A stretch of 64,000 bases of DNA from Cololabis saira (Eukaryota; Chordata; Actinopteri; Beloniformes; Belonidae). The translations under genes were made by a program, and so were the position numbers. The notes below the pieces were generated by a model, which made no database searches, had not been told where the DNA came from, and saw nothing but the letters and a program-made list of their open reading frames with translations. The stretch spans positions 20,569,017 to 20,633,016 of the forward strand of contig NC_084587.1 of the NCBI RefSeq assembly GCF_033807715.1, in the 5' to 3' direction. Of the stretch, positions 10,541 to 64,000 are shown in pieces; the stretch's first letter is position 1, and each line of letters opens with the position of its first letter.

Positions 10541-11799
10541 TGTTGGTTCTTTGCTGAAGTGTTTAATTTGTTCACAACTTAGTCATTCAGTTATTCAAAG
10601 TTGGAAAAGAAAAAACTTAATCAAGCTTCTGTATTTGCTTGTTTCAGTTCATCACAACCTCAATTGTCTGGAAATGGAGAGAAAAAAAACACTTTTCTAT
10701 TAATCATTCAAAAGGATGAAAGTAGGGAAAGGATTTCCTTTTAAATGCCTCCAAAAATCATTTTGACCTGTTTTTTTTCCCCCCCTTTTCCACAAAAACG
10801 GATCCTACTCTTGACTCTGGCACCACCGTCGATCATGTCAGCTCCTTCCAGTTCTGCCTGATTTATTTACAGAAGTTATGTTAGTGGACACGTGTACGAT
10901 TTCATTGCTGTGTGGATGCATTGGAGGTTTTCACATTGACCAAGTTTTAGTTCCAGATCAGACCTAAAGACTTCCAAACATACAGTGTGGATGTCCACGT
11001 TTAAACGCTCCAGGCAACTCTAGCTGAGGATCGACCTGCAGTTGGAAGGAAGCTGGTTCGGCCCCTTCAACGCTCTGCATGTCCAGTTGTTCACAGGGAA
11101 ACTCATCTCCGAGTGTGTTCCTCACTCATCGGTTGCTTTGGATTAAACTGTCTGCTAAAATGAATGCACCGTATCCCCTTTTGATGAAAACGGACATAAA
11201 AGCAGTCCTAAGAGTCCTTCATAAGTTGTTTACGAAGATCAAAATAATAATACATCAGAGAGGAAAGCAGCACTAACCAACCCATCAACTAATCATCTTT
11301 AAGCAAACACGGGGTCTGTGGCTCACTTTTTCTTTAACCGCTTTCGTGAGGGAAATAACTAAGTGCCCGTTAACCCCACAACACCACGAGGTGGCGCTGT
11401 TCTACCAGCTACAGGTCAAAACTGGAGTAGTAGCCTGGAGCATGATTCACATCGGCCTATAAATAGTTTTAACTTTGATTCTGGTTGTGATCACCATGTC
11501 ATCCATTTCAAAAGTGTAATCTTTTAAGAGTTTTAAGTTTTGGACAAGAGGAAACCATCTTAGAGCTCTGAATTTGCTTTTAATACCACTGAAATAATAC
11601 TTTAAGCGCTACATACTTTTGGGTTATAATTGATCACCAACATCTATAAGATTTTTTTCCCCCCCAAAGTTTGCACAAAGATATCGTTTTACCCGCGTTA
11701 CGCCACAGATGTTTAACTGTAATCTCCAAGGATGACACGCAGACCGTTCACATCTGGCACATCTAGCTCTGGTCTTTCTACCACACAAGCCACCCAACG
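10541..11799. other. Intergenic strip between converging HADH and LEF1
   Basis: About 1.3 kb of AT-rich DNA. No exon, transposon end or RNA gene was recognised apart from the CTCF-like motif at 11384. Confidence 0.6.
11384..11397 (+). promoter_or_regulatory. CTCF-like motif between HADH and LEF1
   Basis: ccacgaggtggcgc matches the CTCF core CCASYAGRKGGCRS at 13 of 14 positions (G for Y at position 5). It lies in the short gap between two convergent genes and has the same orientation as the match at 4688. Confidence 0.5.
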
Positions 11800-13222
11800 A
11801 GCCAATGGTGCCTTTTTATTTTTCTTTAAAAAAACAAAACATGTTCAAACAATTCAAATATGACCACCTGGAAAGCCAAAACGCTAAACCGAGATGACAG
11901 TGACCCAAAATATTATAATAATTAAAAAAAAAAAAAAAAAAAAAAAAGGAATTCATCAAGTAATACTAAAATAGAGCATTAAAAATAAAAAATGTTACAG
12001 AGATGTTTGCATGGAATAAACAACATGGCTAGAGACCACACTATTGGCTACCAGAGAGAAAAGACAAAAGGTCCATTGGAATAAAAGGAAAAAACAAAAA
12101 GAACTGTCAAGTGCTGGGGTAAATATATATATCTGCTTCATTTGTCATGTTTTAGAACAATAAAATAGAGGCCTCTGAGCTGTCACTCTCTCGCCTTTGT
12201 CCTAATGTAGCCTGCAAAAATACCAAGAAAATTGACATATCCTGACAGTTTTAAAAAGTACACATACTGAGAATTATTTTACATCTGAGCAAGACGCGAG
12301 GTCACTATTTGTTACAAATAGTTATCAAAAGAAGCCTTAAGTTTCAATTTTTCTGCAAGACATTTCAACAAGAAAATGGCTTTCCTGTGTCCAAAGCTTA
12401 TTTTCATATATACCACTATATATATATATAAAAAAAGGAAGAAAAAAAAAAAATCACGAAAATATACACCAAGAAATTGAAATGAGAGTTCAAGATCCAG
12501 AGAAAAAAAAAGCATTCAGATAAAATTCAGTCAAAAAAAAAAAAACGAATGAAAATGTTGATGCTTTTTTTGCACCAACTTGGTCAGAAACAAATTAAAA
12601 ATGGCGTCTTGAGGACGTGTCTTAGACGAGATGAGATCCCTCCATCTTCCTTAGTGCAGTCTAAATAAGCAAAAAAAGAAAAGGAGGTGTTTGGTCTGTG
12701 GGGTGAAACCCCGAATGGTCTCAAAAATCCAGTGAGAGATAGAGAAGGTTGGGACGGGGGGGTTCAGGGAGTGAATGTCAGCCTAATGAACTATACAAAA
12801 AAGAAAAAAAAAAAAAAACAGGTGACAAATAACTTATAATAACTTAGTGACAGGCGTTGGGCGGTGCATGGGAGAAAGTTTGTGCACACATCACAATTGC
12901 TGCTGTTTCTCAGTGCAGTGCCTTGGATTGCAGTAAAGCTGATATTTAAAAAGGAAACTGACAGAACACAGTTGAAGTGATGCTTTCTGGGGGGTGACGG
13001 GGCGTGGTTGCGTGACGGTGCTCCTACTAATCATGATTGTCTTGTTCAGTTCAGTGTCTCTACAGCAGGCGCCTTCAGGGGAGAGGGGTGGAGTCAAAAC
13101 GGTGGCGTTTTCAGGTGGCGGTTTGTGTGGAAGGGATGTGAGGGGGGAGATGGGAGGTGTGGGGGAGGGTCCTCTGAGAACTGGAGGTTTCAGTTTGGAG
13201 GTTTTGAGGGTCTTCATGGAAT
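11800..13222 (-). terminator. lef1: LEF1 3' UTR and poly(A) signal
   Basis: The minus strand downstream of the LEF1 stop is about 1.4 kb and A/T-rich, with many A- and T-runs in its distal half. AATAAA on the minus strand at 11820-11815 marks a likely end near 11800. The proximal part (12891-13222) is GC-richer and open in a second frame. Confidence 0.6.
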
Positions 13223-59340
<46,118 letters not shown>

Positions 59341-60307
59341 GCTTGTTTGTTGTTGGCTGGTTTTTTACTACTGATATTGCTTAATTAAAACCCGCAAGAC
59401 AACACACTGCTAGGAGTGGATTGGGAGGGGGGGAAATAGAAAATAAAAAGGGGTTAAGTCCCACTGAAATCCCCCAGAAAAGAGCGAGCCCCGTGTTTTT
59501 AGCGGCGGAGCGCCGGCTGTGATTCACGCGTGTTTGCGAACACGCCGCCGGTGTGTTTTCACGCACAAGCAACAGGAGCTTCCTCACCCTTACACGCAAT
59601 TTAAAAAAGCCAAAAAAACGATCATGATTAGAGTCGCTGAGAGAGTACACTTAAAACGATTTCATGAAGGAAAAAAATATACATATATAATAAAAATGGA
59701 GACACCCCCCCAACAGCTAAAACCGCATCACCAGTTTCAAAGTCAACCGAAGACGTCTGCTTTCCTGTGAAAATGACTTAAAAAAGTGCATTCATAAGAT
59801 TAAGAAAAAGGAGAAGAAATATATTTCCTTGTGGTCCAGTGAAGAGGCTGCACGTGTCCTTTTTTTTTTTTTTTTTTTTAGAAAAAAGCAGGCTTACAAA
59901 ATGAGAAAAGCCAAAGCCCGTCTGGAGGTGAGTGGGGAACTGAGGGATGCGCTCACGCAGTTTTAACACTTCGACAGGACGACGAGCCACGCAGCAAGCC
60001 TGCCGTGACGCTTACAAATACATCCTCAAAGTTGGTCGGATGAGGAAAAGATAAAAGCAAAAGTCATAAAACAATCAAAAGAGGGAAAAAAATGGGAAGA
60101 TATAGTGGAAAAACGCCGTGGACCGACTTCCCACTGCTCCCGCAGCGCTTCCACAGTGTAATGTAAGCAGCGTGTGCATGTGTGTGTTGGTAATGTAGCC
60201 GTGCTCCCTCCTCCTCCTCCTTCCCCTCCTTTTTTCTCCCTCTTCAGTCACTGGGAGGAAGGAGAGATGAAAGGGAAGCCGAGGCTCTGATTGACACCAC
60301 ACCGATT
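59341..60307 (-). promoter_or_regulatory. lef1: LEF1 5' UTR (inferred)
   Basis: About 970 nt between the inferred start site and the ATG, with T/A runs (59857-59880) and a CG-rich patch near 59500-59560. A long 5' UTR is known for mammalian LEF1. No splice pair was identified in it. Confidence 0.5.
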
Positions 60308-60340
60308 GACACTCCTCCTGAGAGAGAGATTTATACAAAG
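60307..60340 (-). promoter_or_regulatory. lef1: LEF1 core promoter: TCF site, TATA box, Inr
   Basis: On the minus strand ctttgtataaat (60340-60329) fuses a TCF/LEF core (ctttgta) with a TATA box (tataaat). An initiator-like tcaatc has its A at 60307, 28 bp downstream of the first T of the TATA box. Spacing and orientation fit a focused LEF1 start. Motif-based only. Confidence 0.5.
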
Positions 60341-61124
60341 CTCACAACAAATGGGCAGGCAGGAGGGGAAGACTGGAGGAGAAGAAGCGGAGAGGTGGAT
60401 GCGTGCTCTGTGTGAGATGGCTTAAAACAATTAGAAAAATTATTAGAGAAATATAGAATAGAAACGAGATAAGTTTAAACTTGTGTAACAGAGGCAAAAT
60501 AGTGGAATACAATACAAATGTTAGAAAATTCCCCAAAAATGACGCCACCATAAGCAAAATGTAGATTTTTTTTGTTTTTTTGTTGTTGTTATTGTTTCAT
60601 TTTCGATATATAGTAGCTTTTTCTTTGTCTAAATATTGAGAAACATAAATATTTTTTATTGTCAATTTAATAAACCTGCTTCAGTGTCTCAGAGGATGAA
60701 CCTCAACACAAATGTGATGGGCCTGATTCGTTTAGTTCTCCAAGTGTGTTCAGGAGAAGCGAAATAAATTAATATAAGCTCTATTTTGTATAATACACAG
60801 TAAATAAATTATGATAAAATTCTATATTAAAATAATCATTCCTTCTGTAAAAAATGTTCTTCGTTATTTTTGTAAAAATGAAACATAAAAGAATTATCAA
60901 ATAACTGCGTGGGGCGGGGGGGGGGGCGTGTTTTTTTCAATAAAAAAAAGGAGAAAAGAACTTGTCGGGGTATTGTACTGATGAATATTTGGGACATAAA
61001 AATGGGACAAAGAAAAAAAAAGAGAAATCTCAGCAAGCAAGTGGAAGTGGCGTGTTTGTCTGCGTCTGAGCGCTGAGAGATTGCGTGAGAATCGCAGTCG
61101 GGATGGGGAGGCAGGTCTTTATAA
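60341..61124. other. LEF1 upstream region
   Basis: AT-rich with a G-run at 60912-60928. No coding sequence recognised. Confidence 0.5.
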
Positions 61125-61255
61125 AGGCTGATTTATGGTTCCGCGTTACACCAACGCAGAGCCTACGGCGTAGGTTACGCGGCGACGCGCAGCGTACGGT
61201 GCGCTTCGCCGCGTACCCTACGCCGTCGGTTTAACGCGGAACCATAAATCAGGCT
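61125..61255. mobile_element. Palindromic Harbinger-like MITE, 131 bp
   Basis: Ends aggctgatttatggttccgc and gcggaaccataaatcaggct (nearly perfect complements over their length), flanked by taa at 61122-61124 and 61256-61258. The centre is CG-rich (gcgacgcgcagcgtacgg). Relative of the element at 5380-6230. Confidence 0.85.
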
Positions 61256-61677
61256 TAAAGCGCGGAGGTGGGGTTAGCGGGGCGGAGCCGCGGCGCGCTT
61301 TGATCTGGCGGCGGCGGGCTCTTTCATCCCCGGCGCCCCCTCCACTACACCACCACACCACCATCTTCCTCCACCCTCCTCCCTCCTCGCGCTCCCTTTG
61401 CCTTTGTATGACTAAATTTGGTCCGAGTGTGGAGTCGAGCCAACATTTCCACGTGTGCGTTCATCCCAGCTGAGAGAGAGAGAGAGGGGGAGAGAGAGAG
61501 AGAGAGGGGGGAGAAAAAGAGTGGGTGAGAGAATGGGGTTCTCTTCCGGGTAAGGAGACGGCGAGGAAAAGAGAGAGAGAGGAAAAAAAAAGAGAAAAGA
61601 TCAAAGGGTTTTGGGTTTTGGATTCAAAAGCGCCGACACTGGCTGCATTCCAGAGTATAGCGGAAAGCGCGTGCTGC

Positions 61678-61740
<63 letters not shown>

Positions 61741-64000
61741 CTGCACGAGTGCCGCGCGCACAAATACAACACTAAAAGAGAGAAAGCTAATTAGACAGAT
61801 TTCACCCAGGCAGACAAGAACAACCAAACCTTTAATTTCAAAGACCCCTTCAACATTATATTTTCTTGTTTCTAGCCCAAAAAAACGGCGATGGCTCTGG
61901 CTGTTTTCCTTCCCACCCTGTTGAAAGTGTCGGTTCTACCTCATTACAGTACGTACTTAATTTAATTATCCGGCACTTTTTTTTCTGGCACAGTCTGAAA
62001 TGATGCTACCTACAATCCCTGCCACCCCCAAAACCACGCTAAAAGGAGTAACCTCATTTCCTTTACATGTTTTTTTTTTCTCCTCCACATTCCCAAGCAT
62101 TCACTTTGGATATGGTTTAAAATTGGGAAATTGGGAGAGAGAAACTGAGTAACATAAAGGCCTATTAGGATGCTAAAAAAGAGATGATGCAGGCCTGCAG
62201 GCCCCGAGGTAAGAGGTAAGATCCAAACAAACAGATTATATAAATCACAAGCCTAAATGATTCATTTTTTTCTCCCTTTGGTGTTCACTATTGGCATTCA
62301 AATATATGATAAAATATAGCATTTAATCCACAACATTATCAACCTTGCTGTTCTCTGTAACACAAAAAGCTAAAAATGCATTTAACAGTACAAAAATACT
62401 CCATGAATTCAAGCTTCTTAATGAACCATTTGAAATAAAATATACATGGATTTTATCCAATAAAAAAGACAAGTAAAATGCTCAGAATGTAGATTCAATA
62501 ATAAAATACTGAGAAATTATGGAAAAGAAAGACAATACAATTTTATTATCAACTGAGCTGAAAATTGTGAGAGAAACCTAGAAGATTTTGATTTGATAGA
62601 ATGCAAGAAGCACATGAACACATGAAAAATAATTATCCATCCATCCATCCATCCATCATCTTTACAAGTTTGAGTTCTGAAACATGGCATTAGCCTCTGA
62701 AGGAAGAATGGGAAAAACAAGGCAGTTGGGATATCAATTTCATTCTGGTTGTTTGTTTTGCAGGGAAATAATCTCTATAAATTAATTGTGTTGTAAAAGA
62801 AACATTCTGGGGTTAAAACAACCCCAGCTCTATTATTAGGTAAGCAATGTAAACTTTCATTAGGGCTAAAATAAAATGAATCAAATCAGTTTTGAGCGAC
62901 AGTATGTGTCAATGGTAATTAATGCTCGCACTCAGGGCAATTGACGTACATCAAAATAAATTGCTGTTTTAAGCCTATGACAAGACTAAATACAATATAA
63001 TTCCACATGAGCGATTGTGTGAATATGGTCCCTGCACACAAACCAAACTCATTTCAACTTTGTAGATGGACAGAAAGTGTACATAAGTAACTGTTTGTTC
63101 AGGCATCTCCATCTGGTCACCACCTCCTTGTCATAAATCTGTATAAGTTAACTACTGATGCGTGCAAACTTCTATCATTAATGCAAAAAGATGAGAGTTC
63201 ATGACCTCTGTTTCCATGGAACTGGATCAGTATATTTATGAGAAAATAGACACGTATTAGAGGCATAGCACATGAGCTCTTTCTCTCTTTTTTGTGCATC
63301 TATTGATAAAAGTTAGTAGCTGACTTGTATGGACTTCTAACAAAGTGGCAGCGACAAGAAGTAAAGGCTTTGAAAGTTAAAAATACTTCATTTTCCCTGC
63401 AGGGAACCGATCCACACTATCACCTATGTGGAAGACTTTTTTGAGTCTTGTCAGAGGCTTAAAATAGCAATTTATTTTGACATAGGTTCATTGCAACCAG
63501 AGCTAATATTAATTGACATTTTGTTGCAAACACATTTTTCATTCTCACTCACTCTAACTGAAACGTTTCTTAAAATACTGGTTATGTATGAAAAACAGTT
63601 TGTGGGAGATGTGAGTCAATAAGAGACATTATTTGATGGATTCTGCTGCATGGCTGGTGGCCATGACAAGTGTCCCTCTTTGCAATTAGAGGATCTCAGA
63701 GAAAAGATTATTTGTTCTTCAGCATTTCAGCGGACAGAATACATTTTTTATTTTAACATTTAGTTAATACTTTTTTGCAGCAGCATAAGCCCACTAGTGA
63801 TAAGTAATCACAGACAAAGATAACACATTTGTTCGCTGTGTAATCATTCTAGTTTAGCGGCTTGATGACAAGGCAACAAATGACAGCCTCTCTAATGAAG
63901 TCGCTGTCAGAACCGCCTAACACACTTTCACTTGACTTCAAACTACATTATATTCTCCAGCGACGCTCCGTGCACCGGAGCTTCAGTTGTTAAAATCACC
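61256..64000. other. Upstream intergenic DNA
   Basis: CpG-rich and GA-rich to about 61600, (CT)n/(CA)n at 61677-61739, an (ATCC)n run near 62635-62657, then AT-rich DNA. No gene, RNA or transposon ends recognised. Confidence 0.5.
61677..61739. repeat. (CT)n-(CA)n compound microsatellite
   Basis: About 10 CT units followed directly by about 22 CA units. Confidence 0.97.

Overview
The window is vertebrate nuclear DNA, almost certainly from a percomorph-like teleost. Genes are split by GT-AG introns, one intron is 21 kb, and short non-autonomous DNA transposons and very long (CA)n, (TA)n and tetranucleotide arrays are frequent. No bacterial, phage or CRISPR content was seen. Two complete genes and the 5' end of a third can be read.

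Layout. (1) 1-1200: a folded, GC-box-rich inverted-repeat cluster followed by a purine-rich minisatellite. (2) 1639-2378, minus strand: first two exons of a lysine-rich protein starting MPPKTKGKKK. It has an RFX-type X-box upstream and a 538-bp MITE with a 9-bp target-site duplication (TSD) in intron 1; the rest lies beyond the left edge. (3) 2700-4700: facing (CA)n/(GT)n arrays and a hAT element. (4) 4868-10121, plus strand: HADH, mitochondrial short-chain 3-hydroxyacyl-CoA dehydrogenase, 8 exons, 309 codons. Intron 1 is mostly transposon. (5) 10122-11800: short intergenic strip between the converging 3' ends, with a CTCF-like motif. (6) 11800-60307, minus strand: LEF1, the HMG-box effector of Wnt/beta-catenin signalling. 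Ten coding exons were reconstructed (379 codons), from the beta-catenin-binding N terminus at 59340 to a B-type C-terminal tail ending at 13223. (7) 60308-64000: LEF1 upstream DNA with TATA/Inr/TCF-like promoter elements and a 131-bp palindromic MITE.

HADH catalyses the third step of mitochondrial beta-oxidation and LEF1 is a nuclear transcription factor. They are neighbours by conserved vertebrate synteny (HADH next to LEF1, tail to tail), not a functional unit. Exon boundaries were set by matching translation to the known families and requiring AG/GT sites with compatible phases; every junction of HADH and LEF1 is in phase.

Mobile DNA: six hAT-like elements bounded by perfect 8-bp TSDs (one of them nested inside a TTA-flanked PIF/Harbinger-like palindrome) and a seventh with a 7/8 TSD, a Mutator-like MITE, a second TAA-flanked Harbinger-like palindrome, and an element with a 6-bp TSD. 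Two copies of one hAT family, in opposite orientation in LEF1 introns 9 and 3, both carry large adjacent (TTTC)n and (TTCC)n arrays. I found no evidence of an entirely new biological system. The most interesting points are the LEF1 terminal-exon structure, the compact LEF1 promoter, the candidate ciliary gene with a MITE-filled intron, and the transposon-borne microsatellites.
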